A DNA stretch of 64,000 nt from an uncultured Prevotellaceae bacterium (GCA_900316585.1 ONDM01000003.1:1-64000), one strand, 5' to 3'. Counted from the stretch's first letter, positions 6,567-15,947 are shown. The notes: generated from the sequence alone by a model not told the origin. A program made the numbers and translations.

Positions 6567-7820
6567 ATGCACATGAAAAAAATATTCATCTTGACTATGG
6601 CCTTCTTTATGGGGCTCACAGCATCCGCTCAGCAGAATGTGGCGAAACTGGCTCAGCGTGGTGATGTGAATGCCTGTCTGACCTTGGCAAAGGAAGATAT
6701 AACCAACTATAGATTTGAAGAGGCAGAGGAATGGCTGGCCAAAGCTGAAACTACTCTTAAGAAAAAAAAACAGAAGAGTGATGAGCTGGAACAGTTGAGA
6801 GCTGAGGCTGCCCGTGGACTGCGAATGCTTAGAGGAACAGACCAGGTCCTTTTCATAGACAGTGTGGTGGTGGACAAGGCTGATTTCCTGGAGGTTTACA
6901 AGCTAAGTGAGGAAACGGGTTCCCTGGACTCTTATGCTCATTTCTTCACTTCGGTGGAAGATGGCACACTCTACAAGACGGAGTTGGGAAACCGTATCTA
7001 TTTCGGCAAACGGATGGAAGACGGGAGCAAGCGTATCTGCACCAGTGACCAGCTGGCCGATGGAACCTGGAGCAGTTCACATGAGGTGACGGGTATTTCT
7101 GCGGAAGGTTCAAATGAGGACTATCCATTCGTGGGAAGTGATGGTTCCACGCTCTATTTTGCATCGGAAGGCCGTGCCGAAGGCTTAGGAGGTTATGACA
7201 TCTACGTGACCCGTGCCATAGAGGGGACTGATTTCCTGAAGCCTGAGAATATGGGTATGCCTTATAATTCTCCTTATAATGACTATATGATGGTCATAGA
7301 CGAGCTGAATGAGCTAGGTTGGTTCGCTTCGGACCGTTATCAGCCTGAAGGCAAAGTCTGCATCTACATTTTTGTCCCGAATGAGAGCCGTCATGCCTTC
7401 GACTATGACAATGATGACCTGGATAAGATTCGGGCTACGGCATTGTTGCGCAGCATCAGTGATACACAGACTGATGAGGATGCTTTGAATACTGGTCGTC
7501 TCCATCTGCAGGAGGCCCTTCTCTACCGTCCTGCTGAAAAGACTGTCAAGGAATTTGAGATTGTCATAGACGATGCTCATGTCTATACTTCATATATTCA
7601 TTTCAAGAGTAATCAGGCTGCCATGCTCTGTAAGGAATGGGTAGGCAGAAAGAAGCAACTGGACAGCTTGAGGCAATCTTTGGATGACAACCGTCTGAAC
7701 TATTCGAAAGGTCAGTATAACCTGGCTTCAACCATCAGGGAACAGGAGGCACAGCTTCAGGCACTGTCGGCAGAAGTGCATAATATGGAGAAACAAATTA
7801 GAAAGTTAGAACTTCAATAA
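6567..7820 (+). CDS. Secreted PD40-type beta-propeller protein
   Basis: The protein begins with a signal peptide (MKKIFILTMAFFMGLTASA, cleavage before QQ). Next comes a helical tetratricopeptide-like stretch with LxxAKxDITNYRFEEAEEWL, then a region with WD40-like repeats (YPFVGSDGSTLYFASEGR, LGGYDIYVTR, GWFASDRY) typical of PD40/TolB-like propellers. The end is a coiled-coil tail of about 55 residues. ATG at 6567 or 6573 are both possible; 6573 puts MKK at the signal peptide start. It is probably periplasmic or outer-membrane associated. Its partner is unknown, and the length of 417 residues allows only a partial propeller. Confidence 0.8.
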   Translation: MHMKKIFILTMAFFMGLTASAQQNVAKLAQRGDVNACLTLAKEDITNYRFEEAEEWLAKAETTLKKKKQKSDELEQLRAEAARGLRMLRGTDQVLFIDSVVVDKADFLEVYKLSEETGSLDSYAHFFTSVEDGTLYKTELGNRIYFGKRMEDGSKRICTSDQLADGTWSSSHEVTGISAEGSNEDYPFVGSDGSTLYFASEGRAEGLGGYDIYVTRAIEGTDFLKPENMGMPYNSPYNDYMMVIDELNELGWFASDRYQPEGKVCIYIFVPNESRHAFDYDNDDLDKIRATALLRSISDTQTDEDALNTGRLHLQEALLYRPAEKTVKEFEIVIDDAHVYTSYIHFKSNQAAMLCKEWVGRKKQLDSLRQSLDDNRLNYSKGQYNLASTIREQEAQLQALSAEVHNMEKQIRKLELQ

Positions 7821-7891
7821 ACTATCTGCTTCCTCTCTCAATCATCCGGAGGAAGTGAAGTTTTAAAGGATGAGACCTTAAATTCGTATAT

Positions 7892-8767
7892 ATGGGAAAG
7901 AAAAGATTTGCAGAGTCGGAATTGATTATAAATGCTGATGGAAGTATATTCCATTTGCATTTACGTCCGGAGCAGCTGGCAGACAAGCTGATTCTAGTAG
8001 GTGATCCAGGACGTGTAAATACTGTTGCAGCTCACTTTGATACCAAGGAATGTGAGGTGAGTAGCCGGGAATTCCATACGATTACCGGTTCTTATAAAGG
8101 CAAGCGGATAACGTGTGTCTCTCATGGAATAGGCTGCGATAATATCGATATCGTCATGAATGAGTTGGATGCCTTGGCTAACATTGATTTCAACACCCGT
8201 GAGGAGAAAGATGAACATCGCACTTTGGAACTGGTTCGAATCGGTACTTGTGGTGGCTTGCAGCCTAACACTCCAATAGGTACTTTTGTGTGTTCAGAGA
8301 AATCCATTGGTTTCGATGGCTTGCTGAACTTCTATGCCGGAAGAAATGATATCTGTGATTTGGAGTTTGAGAAGGCATTCAAGGAATATATGAGCTGGGG
8401 GTCATTGCTCTGTGCTCCTTATGTGGTGAATTGCAATAAGGAATTGTTATCACGTATAAATCAAGGTGATATGGTGAATGGTGTCACCATCTCTTGTGGT
8501 GGCTTCTATGGCCCTCAGGGCAGGGAACTTCGTATTCCTTTGGCTGACCCTCATCAGAATGAGAAGGTTGAGAGGTTCGAATATAAGGGCTACCATATTA
8601 CTAATTTTGAGATGGAGAGCAGTGCATTGGCAGGTCTGTCCCGATTGCTGGGGCATAAAGCCATGACCGTATGTATGGTGGTTGCCAACCGTTTGGCACA
8701 GGAAGCCAATGTGGGTTATAAGAACACCATAGACACGTTGATAACAAAAGTGCTGGATAGAATCTAA
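7892..8767 (+). CDS. Nucleoside phosphorylase (uridine phosphorylase-like)
   Basis: This 291-residue cytosolic enzyme of the PNP/UDP phosphorylase superfamily splits nucleosides with phosphate to give a base and (deoxy)ribose-1-phosphate. Visible marks are the phosphate-binding loop LVGDPGRV near residue 36, VSHGIGCDN near 77, LVRIGTCGGLQ near 112, and the nucleoside-binding NFEMESSALAGLSRLLG near 238. These resemble uridine phosphorylase more than hexameric PNP, but substrate choice cannot be settled by eye. It starts 71 bp after the PD40 gene and ends at a strong bidirectional terminator. Confidence 0.88.
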   Translation: MGKKRFAESELIINADGSIFHLHLRPEQLADKLILVGDPGRVNTVAAHFDTKECEVSSREFHTITGSYKGKRITCVSHGIGCDNIDIVMNELDALANIDFNTREEKDEHRTLELVRIGTCGGLQPNTPIGTFVCSEKSIGFDGLLNFYAGRNDICDLEFEKAFKEYMSWGSLLCAPYVVNCNKELLSRINQGDMVNGVTISCGGFYGPQGRELRIPLADPHQNEKVERFEYKGYHITNFEMESSALAGLSRLLGHKAMTVCMVVANRLAQEANVGYKNTIDTLITKVLDRI

Positions 8768-8799
8768 TAAAAAAGCCTCGAATGTTCGAGGCTTTTTTT
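8768..8799. terminator. Bidirectional terminator
   Basis: GCCTCGAA and TTCGAGGC form a perfect 8-bp stem with a 2-nt loop, flanked by A6 on the left and T7 on the right. It sits between the convergent nucleoside phosphorylase (stop 8767) and the Nfn-type gene (stop 8817) and can end both transcripts. Confidence 0.92.
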
Positions 8800-8816
8800 A
8801 TTGTGTTATAGTGGGC

Positions 8817-11180
8817 TTATTTGCTAAGCATCTCGTTCATATTGGCAGCAGCCCGGCGACCGTCACCCATAGCTAAGATAACAGTAGCACCACCACGTAC
8901 AATATCACCACCGGCAAAGATGGTAGGAATGTTGCTCTGCATCTGCTCATTGACAGCTATGGTGTTCTTCCTGCCAAGTTCAAGTCCTTTGACAGACTTT
9001 GGAACGATAGGATTAGGGGATACACCTACAGCCACGACTGCAAAGTCGATGTCCAATGTAACCGTAGCACCAGGAATTGCAACAGGAGAACGGCGGCCGG
9101 AGGCATCTGGCTCACCTAATTCCATCTTCTGAAGTACAACGCCCTTCACAGCTCCCTTCTCATCGGCAAGATACTCAATAGGGTTGTGTAAGGTCATGAA
9201 CTCAATGCCTTCTTCCTTTGCATGCTTGACCTCTTCTGCACGGGCTGGCATTTCCTTGTCGCTACGACGGTAGACAATCCAAACCTTTTCAGCACCCAGT
9301 CGTTTTGCCGTGCGGCAACTGTCCATAGCTGTGTTTCCACCACCTACTACCATGACTCGCTTACCCTTCATAATAGGGGTGTCAAATTCAGGATTGGAAG
9401 CATCCATCAGGTTGATACGGGTCAGGTATTCGTTGGATGACATAATGCCAGTACTGTTCTCTCCAGGAATGCCCATGAAATTTGGTAATCCGGCACCAGA
9501 AGCAATGAAAATGCCCTTGTATCCTTCCTTTTCCAAATCTTCTACAGCAATGGTCTTTCCAATAATGCAGTCTTTGATGAACTTAACACCCAGTTTTTCC
9601 AGATTGCTGATTTCTACATCTACAATCTTGTTTGGAAGACGGAACTCTGGAATTCCATACTTCAGTACGCCACCAATTTCGTGAAGAGCCTCGAAAACAG
9701 TTACGTCGTAACCGTTCTTGATCATATCACCAGCAAAGCTTAGTCCGGCAGGACCTGAACCTACAACGGCTACTTTAATGCCCTTGGATGGAGCCTTCTC
9801 TGGAAGGGCAATTTTACCGCTTTCACGCTCAAAATCAGCTACAAATCTCTCCAGATTACCTATAGCAACAGCTGGTTCATTCATCTTTACATGGATACAC
9901 ATGCTCTCACACTGCTTTTCCTGTGGACATACACGACCACAGACTGCAGGTAGTGCAGAAGTAGATTTGATGACCTTGGCAGCCTCCAAGAATTCTCCAC
10001 GTTCTACATTCTTGATGAAAGAAGGAATGTTGATGCTTACCGGACAACCCTCCATGCAAGTTGGTTTTGGGCAGTCCAGACAACGCTTAGCCTCAGTGAG
10101 GGCTTGCTCCACTGTAAGACCGATGTTTACCTCTTCTGTACGTGTAGTAGCACGGTATACAGGATCTAACTCACCCATGACACAACGTTCGATAGCTGTC
10201 CGCTCCTTTGGTTTTAAGCTCTTACGAAGTTCAGTACGCCAAGCAGCCTTATTGTCGGTCAGTTCACTCAGAGGTGTGTCGGTAGACATCTTCTCTGCAA
10301 GTTTTACAAATTCTGGGTTGAGTTTAATTCCATCGTCGTTTTTAGGACCTGCAGCGTTGACGTGTGCCTCCAGTTTCTTCATCTCTTCAATCTCAATAGG
10401 CTTGAACGCACCCATACGCTTGAACATCTCGTCGAAATCCACTTCATGACCATCGAACTCAGGACCGTCCACGCATACAAACTTCATTTTACCACCTACG
10501 GTAATTCGGCAGGCACCGCACATACCGGTACCATCTACCATAATGGTGTTCAATGAAACATCGGTTGGGATATTGTATTTCTTGGTGAGCAGACAGCAGA
10601 ATTTCATCATGATAGCAGGACCAATGGCAAAACATTTATCCACCTTTTCACGTTGGATGACATTCTCCATACCGACAGTTACAACACCTTTGTTGCCGTA
10701 TGAACCGTCATCGGTCATGATGACAACTTCATCGGAATACTCACGCACTTGTTCTTCCAGAATAATCAATTCTTTGGAGCGGCCTGCCAAAACAGATACC
10801 ACGCGATTACCAGCTTGTTTCAGCGCCTTGATGATAGGGAGCATGGGTGCTACACCTACACCGCCACCAGCACAAAGTACAGTTCCATAATTCTCAATAT
10901 GAGTAGCCTGTCCTAATGGGCCTACTACATCGAGAATATAATCACCGACATTCATGCGACACAACTTGGTAGAGGTCAAACCTACCGTTTGAACAACCAA
11001 GGTAATAGTACCTTTTTCCAGGTTTGAGTCTGCGATAGTCAGAGGAATTCGTTCTCCCTTCTCATCCACACGGATGATAACAAAGTGGCCAGCCCGACGA
11101 GACTTAGCTATCATCGGAGCTTCAACCTCAAAAAGAAAAACTTTCTCTGAGAATTGTTCTTTGCGTACAATTTTATTCAT
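8817..11180 (-). CDS. Fused Nfn-type NAD(P)H:ferredoxin oxidoreductase / GltD-like protein
   Basis: The 787 residues join two proteins that are often separate. Residues 1-285 are a PyrK/NfnA-like FAD and NAD-binding unit with a [2Fe-2S] set Cys221, Cys224, Cys236 (GTGMCGACR...FVC). Residues about 300-787 are a GltD/NfnB-like flavoprotein with eight Cys for two [4Fe-4S] clusters (Cys367, 370, 375, 379, 414, 418, 424, 428), then two dinucleotide folds (VAVVGSGPAGLSFA and VMVVGGGNTAMDS). Databases often call this glutamate synthase small subunit, yet no large subunit is nearby. The domain content fits electron-bifurcating transhydrogenase NfnAB, linking NADH, NADPH and ferredoxin. Bifurcation is inferred from architecture. 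Confidence 0.88.
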   Translation of the reverse strand: MNKIVRKEQFSEKVFLFEVEAPMIAKSRRAGHFVIIRVDEKGERIPLTIADSNLEKGTITLVVQTVGLTSTKLCRMNVGDYILDVVGPLGQATHIENYGTVLCAGGGVGVAPMLPIIKALKQAGNRVVSVLAGRSKELIILEEQVREYSDEVVIMTDDGSYGNKGVVTVGMENVIQREKVDKCFAIGPAIMMKFCCLLTKKYNIPTDVSLNTIMVDGTGMCGACRITVGGKMKFVCVDGPEFDGHEVDFDEMFKRMGAFKPIEIEEMKKLEAHVNAAGPKNDDGIKLNPEFVKLAEKMSTDTPLSELTDNKAAWRTELRKSLKPKERTAIERCVMGELDPVYRATTRTEEVNIGLTVEQALTEAKRCLDCPKPTCMEGCPVSINIPSFIKNVERGEFLEAAKVIKSTSALPAVCGRVCPQEKQCESMCIHVKMNEPAVAIGNLERFVADFERESGKIALPEKAPSKGIKVAVVGSGPAGLSFAGDMIKNGYDVTVFEALHEIGGVLKYGIPEFRLPNKIVDVEISNLEKLGVKFIKDCIIGKTIAVEDLEKEGYKGIFIASGAGLPNFMGIPGENSTGIMSSNEYLTRINLMDASNPEFDTPIMKGKRVMVVGGGNTAMDSCRTAKRLGAEKVWIVYRRSDKEMPARAEEVKHAKEEGIEFMTLHNPIEYLADEKGAVKGVVLQKMELGEPDASGRRSPVAIPGATVTLDIDFAVVAVGVSPNPIVPKSVKGLELGRKNTIAVNEQMQSNIPTIFAGGDIVRGGATVILAMGDGRRAAANMNEMLSK

Positions 11181-11235
11181 TAGTCAGTTGCTTTTTTAAT
11201 AAATATCTCTAATATACTATATACATATGTAGGAA

Positions 11236-11263
11236 ATGCTCCCTTCTCCATGGAAGGAAGCAT
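11236..11263 (-). terminator. Hairpin between serS and the Nfn gene
   Basis: ATGCT and CCTTC pair with GGAAGG and AGCAT across a short loop, with one unpaired base on each side. It lies in the 99-bp gap after serS. No clear T run follows on the minus strand, so it may be a weak terminator or a processing site; serS and the Nfn gene may still share a transcript. Confidence 0.35.
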
Positions 11264-11279
11264 ATATTGTAGTTGTACG

Positions 11280-12596
11280 TCAGTCAATAATATCGAATCC
11301 AGTGTAAGGCTGAAGAGCCTTAGGTATCTTGATGCCTTCTGCTGTCTGGTTGTTTTCCAGAATAGCTGCTACGATACGTGGCAATGCCAAGGCAGAACCA
11401 TTCAGCGTGTGGCAGAGTTCAGTCTTCTTGTCCGCATTGCGGAAACGGCATTTCAGACGATTTGCCTGATAGGTGTCAAAGTTTGACACTGAAGATACTT
11501 CCAGCCAACGGCCTTGTGCCTCTGAGTAAACCTCAAAGTCGTAGCAGATAGCAGAAGTGAAACTCTGGTCACCACCACAAAGGCGAAGAATACGGTATGG
11601 TAATTCCAGTTTCTTCAACAGGTTTTCTACATGATCCAGCATTTCCTTATGGCTCTCCTTGGAGTGTTGTGGAGTATCTATGCGTACGATCTCAATCTTT
11701 GAGAACTCATGCAAGCGGTTCAAACCACGGACATCCTTGCCGTATGAACCTGCCTCACGGCGGAAGCACTGAGTATATGCGCAATTCTTGATTGGAAGAT
11801 CTTTCTCTTCGAGAATGACATCACGATAGATATTGGTTACAGGAACCTCTGCAGTAGGTATCAGATACAGATCATCCAGATTACAGTGGTACATTTGTCC
11901 TTCTTTGTCTGGCAACTGACCTGTGCCGTAACCGGATGCTGAATTCACCACTGTTGGAGGCATAATTTCAGTATAACCGGCCTCACGAGCCTCGTCTAGG
12001 AAGAAGTTGATGAGGGCACGTTGCAGACGGGCACCTTTGCCAATGTATACAGGGAATCCGGCACCGGTGATTTTAACGCCCAGGTCGAAATCTATTAGGT
12101 TATATTTCTTTGCAAGTTCCCAATGTGGAACCTTAGCCTCTCCATTTGCAGGGACTGCGGTCCAGTTGCCTACAGTATCTTCACCCAGGACGCATTCTTT
12201 AAGGTTGCTCTTCACTACCCAGTTGTCTTCAGCAGAAGTGCCTTCTGGAACCTCATCATAAGGGATGTTAGGAATGGTACAAAGCAAAGTTGTCAAGTCA
12301 TCTTGAGCCTGCTTCATCTGCTCTTCAAGAACTTTATTTGTCTCTTTCAAGGCAGCTACTTTGGCTTTTGCATCTTCAGCCTCAGCCTTCTGTCCCTGTT
12401 TCATGAATAAGCCAATAGTCTTGGCTAACTTATTAGCTTCTGCCAGATTCCTATCGAGTTCGTTCTGGGAAGCACGACGCTTGGCATCGATTTCCTGAAC
12501 TTTTGCTATAGCTTCTTCGGCACCGTCGAAGTGTTTCTTCTTGAGGCCGGCTATGACTTTTTCAGTCTGTTCATTAATCAATTTCAGTGTAAGCAT
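11280..12596 (-). CDS. serS: Seryl-tRNA synthetase
   Basis: SerRS charges tRNA-Ser and, for selenocysteine users, tRNA-Sec. The start at 12596 (MLTLKLINEQTEKV) is chosen over an upstream in-frame start because it matches the family N terminus, giving 438 residues. Residues 1-110 form the long antiparallel coiled-coil arm that contacts the tRNA. Class II motifs follow: motif 2 (CFRREAGSYGKDVRGLNRLHEF) and motif 3 (NGSALALPRIVAAILEN). The Nfn-type gene lies 99 bp downstream on the same strand. A TAATTTTG box at 12630-12637 could be its promoter. Confidence 0.97.
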   Translation of the reverse strand: MLTLKLINEQTEKVIAGLKKKHFDGAEEAIAKVQEIDAKRRASQNELDRNLAEANKLAKTIGLFMKQGQKAEAEDAKAKVAALKETNKVLEEQMKQAQDDLTTLLCTIPNIPYDEVPEGTSAEDNWVVKSNLKECVLGEDTVGNWTAVPANGEAKVPHWELAKKYNLIDFDLGVKITGAGFPVYIGKGARLQRALINFFLDEAREAGYTEIMPPTVVNSASGYGTGQLPDKEGQMYHCNLDDLYLIPTAEVPVTNIYRDVILEEKDLPIKNCAYTQCFRREAGSYGKDVRGLNRLHEFSKIEIVRIDTPQHSKESHKEMLDHVENLLKKLELPYRILRLCGGDQSFTSAICYDFEVYSEAQGRWLEVSSVSNFDTYQANRLKCRFRNADKKTELCHTLNGSALALPRIVAAILENNQTAEGIKIPKALQPYTGFDIID

Positions 12597-12629
12597 TTTA
12601 TTTTGTTTTAATACTTTTAAATTTGGGTG

Positions 12630-12637
12630 CAAAATTA
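12630..12637 (-). promoter_or_regulatory. Candidate serS promoter, -7 box
   Basis: Read on the minus strand, TAATTTTG matches TAnnTTTG and lies 34 bp before the serS start. A TTTG is present at 12653-12650 but only 12 bp away, so the -33 element is not convincing. Confidence 0.45.
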
Positions 12638-12690
12638 CACAAAAATAGTCAAATAAAGATGAAATCTTTAAGAAAATCAAATAAAGAAAT

Positions 12691-12733
12691 AACTCCCAGT
12701 TACTTGAAAGAATAATTTAGGTAACTGGGAGTT
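12691..12733 (-). terminator. Terminator after the C1 peptidase gene
   Basis: AACTCCCAGTTAC (12691-12703) and GTAACTGGGAGTT (12721-12733) form a perfect 13-bp stem with a 17-nt loop, followed on the minus strand by ATTTCTTTATTTG. It starts 24 bp after the peptidase stop. Confidence 0.8.
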
Positions 12734-12757
12734 TAACTTTCTATCTATTTCTATGTC

Positions 12758-13939
12758 TTACAGACCAAGTTTTTTCTTCAAAGAAGAAGGAATGGCATTT
12801 TTATGAACCATAATATAGATTGTCTTGGCACGGACATAGCTGTCGGACATGTTAAGGTAACCACCGTTATTGTTGCGTGCAGTTCCCCAAGAATTTTTGG
12901 TTATGTAATACTTGTTGCCGTTCTGATCTTTAGCTATACCAGTGATATGCATCAAGTGGTCATCTGTAGTTACAAATGATTCATATCCTTCCTGACGGAT
13001 TTCTTGAGTCACATTTATCTCTGGATATGGCTTCTCAAACTTGTAGACTTCTTCCAGACGGGTGTTTTGGTCCATACCCTCGAAACGAGCCTGATCAGTG
13101 GTTGAATAGTCATCTAATTTCGCAACCTGTGGGTTGATGGCTACTCCATTCTTATGAGAGAATCCCTTCTCGCTTACATCACCATCCCAGCAAACTGTAT
13201 AACCATTGTTCAGTGCATAATCCATTACCTCCATCATCTCATCCAAAGGCACATTGTATTGCTGCTGTCCTTCCCAGTTGTCTCTTACTTCTAAGATGAA
13301 TGGCTGGTAAAAAGGCTTATGGTTGAAGCTGGTGATTTCCACATAGTCATTCATGTTGAGCCCCAAGCTTTCAGCAAATGTCTTGGCGGTATACTCTTTG
13401 CCCTTATATGTGAATTTTCCAGGAAGTTCTCCTAAATAGGTGTCGAAAACACTATTCAGAATCTTGTAATATTCAGGGGAACGTTTCTTGTTGTTTACTG
13501 CGGTTTCGCTGATGGCCTTGATGAAGGTCTGGAACTCACGGTGATTGTGATTCTCTGAATCATAATTGATACCATGATATACTTCTTCAGGGACGATACC
13601 TACTTGATTGAATGCATTCATCCAAGTGTGTGAAAGGCTTCCTTGACCGATATTTCCTTTACCACGGCGGAGATAATTGTCTTCCGTCTGATTCAGATAT
13701 TTCTGGCGGACAATGAACATCTCCGACAGATCGTATTCTCCCTTTCCCATTCGAAGCAGCTCACTTTCCATGAAGGAGGTGGTGGCAAAACACCAACAAG
13801 TACCGGTAGATGCCTGATTCTTTACAGGGGTGGTTTTAAGGGAAACGGTGTTTGTGAAAATGTAACCTCCCGTATTTTGGGCATTCATGTTGGCACTCAT
13901 ACAAAGTAGAGTTGCCAAAGTAAACAATTCCTTTTTCAT
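12758..13939 (-). CDS. Secreted C1-family cysteine peptidase (aminopeptidase C-like)
   Basis: The 393-residue protein has a signal peptide (MKKELFTLATLLCMSANMNA). It is a papain-fold peptidase of the bleomycin hydrolase/PepC branch: Gln42 and Cys48 lie in VKNQASTGTCWCFATTSF, the His in DDHLMHITGI and the Asn in YITKNSWGTA. The long insert between Cys and His is typical of C1B. PepC is usually cytosolic, so the signal peptide points to a periplasmic or secreted Bacteroidales form. It lies 19 bp after the C69 dipeptidase, so the two likely work together in peptide digestion. Confidence 0.88.
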   Translation of the reverse strand: MKKELFTLATLLCMSANMNAQNTGGYIFTNTVSLKTTPVKNQASTGTCWCFATTSFMESELLRMGKGEYDLSEMFIVRQKYLNQTEDNYLRRGKGNIGQGSLSHTWMNAFNQVGIVPEEVYHGINYDSENHNHREFQTFIKAISETAVNNKKRSPEYYKILNSVFDTYLGELPGKFTYKGKEYTAKTFAESLGLNMNDYVEITSFNHKPFYQPFILEVRDNWEGQQQYNVPLDEMMEVMDYALNNGYTVCWDGDVSEKGFSHKNGVAINPQVAKLDDYSTTDQARFEGMDQNTRLEEVYKFEKPYPEINVTQEIRQEGYESFVTTDDHLMHITGIAKDQNGNKYYITKNSWGTARNNNGGYLNMSDSYVRAKTIYIMVHKNAIPSSLKKKLGL

Positions 13940-13958
13940 CTTATTTTATGTGTTTAGT

Positions 13959-15563
13959 TTAGAATCCAAATCGATAATCATTCCAATATTTCCTAGTTAA
14001 TTCGTCCCATCGGATAATGGCTGCTCCAGCCATGTCCTTGGTGTAGTTGGTAAGATAAGCACGAGCTGCATCCGTACCTTTTTTATTCAAGATTTCTTGA
14101 TATCTGTTTTCTACGAATGGTTGTTCACTTAATCCTTTCTCGATAAAGTAATGACGACCTTCATCGATTGGCTGACGGGATTGTCCCCATTTTACAGCAG
14201 CCAGCTTGTTGGCTGAACGGAAATGCCATACAGCTGCATCTTCACGATAACGGTGATTGCCACAGACCTTGTAAAGGGCAGGCAAATCAGTAGTGCCACA
14301 GAAAACTGGAATTCGTGGACTCTGGCCTGGATTGTCCAATGAGAACCAAGCTACGCCACCGATATCATCTGGCAACCAACTTCTTAACTGAATAACAATG
14401 GAATAAGCGCATTGAGGTACGGCAATGTTGCGGACGCTTGTTACAGCCTCTTTGTTCACCCCATTCAGCATGGCAATCATTTCAGGACGCATCCATGGGT
14501 TGGCTACAGGACTGATGACAGTGTCAACTTTTTCACTTCCTGCTTTTCTTTGGGTGATTTTCAAGTTTTGTCTGACGTCGTACTCGGTTCCTTCATAATA
14601 TTGAGCCAGCATATTCATGACATCTTCAACGGAAATCTTTTTCTCTGGTTTGATGGAGAATGGAAGTTCCTCTACGTCGTAATTCCATTCACGGGAAGGA
14701 GCAAAAGACCGGAAGATGAAGAACTCACGGACACTGAATGCCTTGTACTTGCCACTTCTGCCAGGACCTCCATAAGCCTTCCAGAACTTGAACTCTTTCT
14801 TGTTTTTTCCATCCCAGTATCCTAGTTTTTTGGCCACGTCATAGACATTGTCAGAGGCCATATAGTAATCTTTATTGTTCAAATCCAATGTTCCTATTCT
14901 TGGGATATTGGCTGAAACTCCAATTTCATCATCAGGGATACGTTGTGCAGCCCAAACACCACCAATCTGGTCCTTGCCTTCTCCGAAAACCTCAAAGTGC
15001 CAAACTTCATTAGGGTCTGCAATGGTCAGACATTCACCAGAGTCGGCATAACCATACTTTTTGATAAATTCACCCATTAACTGAATGGCTTCCCTTGCTG
15101 TGGTACAACGCTGTAGGGCAACTCGCTCCAGTTCCTCAATCATGAACATTCCATTAGGGTTCCTAAGTTCTCTACGTCCTGTGATGGTAGTTTCACCCAT
15201 GCCGAGCTGTTTTTCATTCATACAAGGGTAGGAAGTGTTGAAGAACTGATAGGTGTGTGTTGCCTGAGGTATAGTTCCCTTTTCTTTTACATTACTTTGA
15301 TCCTTATCAAACTCAGTGTGCATCAGTCCATCATAGATGCTCATGATGGTGTCGTTGGGATAGTCCTTAGCCGGCTCAATGGTAGACCAGGTCCGATACC
15401 AGCTGTCACAGGTATGGCTCGTAATAACGGAACCATCGGCAGATGCCTTCTTTCCAACCATGATGCTTGTACAACTTTCCGGATCTTTAAGATTGACAGT
15501 TTGTGCTGTAATTTGCTGAGATGAAAAGACAACCAGCAAAAGAAACGCTTTTAAAAATTTCAT
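13959..15563 (-). CDS. Secreted C69-family dipeptidase
   Basis: C69 (PepD/U34) enzymes are N-terminal nucleophile hydrolases that cut dipeptides. This 534-residue protein has a signal peptide (MKFLKAFLLLVVFSSQQITA). The conserved region CTSIMVGKKASADGSVITSH follows, where the Cys is the likely nucleophile. Further family marks are GMGETTITGRRELRNPNG and LTIADPNEVWHFEVFG. A nucleophile that is N-terminal only after further processing would need removal of about ten residues beyond signal cleavage. It heads a two-gene run with the C1 peptidase, and a TATTTTTG box lies at 15599-15592 upstream. Confidence 0.9.
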   Translation of the reverse strand: MKFLKAFLLLVVFSSQQITAQTVNLKDPESCTSIMVGKKASADGSVITSHTCDSWYRTWSTIEPAKDYPNDTIMSIYDGLMHTEFDKDQSNVKEKGTIPQATHTYQFFNTSYPCMNEKQLGMGETTITGRRELRNPNGMFMIEELERVALQRCTTAREAIQLMGEFIKKYGYADSGECLTIADPNEVWHFEVFGEGKDQIGGVWAAQRIPDDEIGVSANIPRIGTLDLNNKDYYMASDNVYDVAKKLGYWDGKNKKEFKFWKAYGGPGRSGKYKAFSVREFFIFRSFAPSREWNYDVEELPFSIKPEKKISVEDVMNMLAQYYEGTEYDVRQNLKITQRKAGSEKVDTVISPVANPWMRPEMIAMLNGVNKEAVTSVRNIAVPQCAYSIVIQLRSWLPDDIGGVAWFSLDNPGQSPRIPVFCGTTDLPALYKVCGNHRYREDAAVWHFRSANKLAAVKWGQSRQPIDEGRHYFIEKGLSEQPFVENRYQEILNKKGTDAARAYLTNYTKDMAGAAIIRWDELTRKYWNDYRFGF

Positions 15564-15591
15564 AATGGTGAATCTTTATCAGTTATGCTTG

Positions 15592-15599
15592 CAAAAATA
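15592..15599 (-). promoter_or_regulatory. Candidate C69 peptidase promoter, -7 box
   Basis: Minus-strand TATTTTTG matches TAnnTTTG and lies 28 bp before the start codon at 15563. A -33 TTTG at normal spacing was not seen. Confidence 0.45.
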
Positions 15600-15636
15600 C
15601 ACCAAAAATGCCAAATAAAAAAATAAAGACATAAAA

Positions 15637-15666
15637 AAAGAGCCTTTCTGTTAGGAAAGACTCTTT
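15637..15666 (-). terminator. Terminator after rpmA
   Basis: AAAGAGCCTTTC (15637-15648) pairs with GAAAGACTCTTT (15655-15666), with one G-T type mismatch, and is followed on the minus strand by a run of seven T. It lies 20 bp after the rpmA stop. Confidence 0.85.
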
Positions 15667-15686
15667 ATAAGTTATTTTCAGCTAAT

Positions 15687-15947
15687 TTATACTTCAGCTG
15701 GGATTACAGAAACATAGCTTCTGTCAAGACGGCCCTTCTTGAATACTACGGTACCATCTACCAAAGCATACAGAGTGTGGTCGCTACCCATACCCACGTT
15801 AGTGGAAGGGTTGTGAACTGTACCTCTCTGACGAACGATGATATTGCCTGCCTTGCAAGCCTGACCACCAAAAATCTTAACGCCTAATCTCTGACTAGCT
15901 GACTCACGGCCGTTCTTTGAACTACCAACACCTTTTTTATGTGCCAT
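15687..15947 (-). CDS. rpmA: 50S ribosomal protein L27
   Basis: The 86-residue protein begins [20 protein letters not shown], the conserved N-terminal tail of L27 that reaches the peptidyl transferase centre. It continues with the RLGVK..GGQ and [11 protein letters not shown]-like stretch; here the usual HPG reads [10 protein letters not shown]. No N-terminal extension of the kind cut in Firmicutes is present. It follows rplU by 22 bp, the usual rplU-rpmA pair. Confidence 0.98.
   Translation of the reverse strand: MAHKKGVGSSKNGRESASQRLGVKIFGGQACKAGNIIVRQRGTVHNPSTNVGMGSDHTLYALVDGTVVFKKGRLDRSYVSVIPAEV

Noticed and set aside
7821-7891. A terminator between the PD40 gene and the nucleoside phosphorylase
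   Set aside because: CTTCCTC and GAGGAAG can pair, but there is no T run and the loop is long, so it is not convincing.
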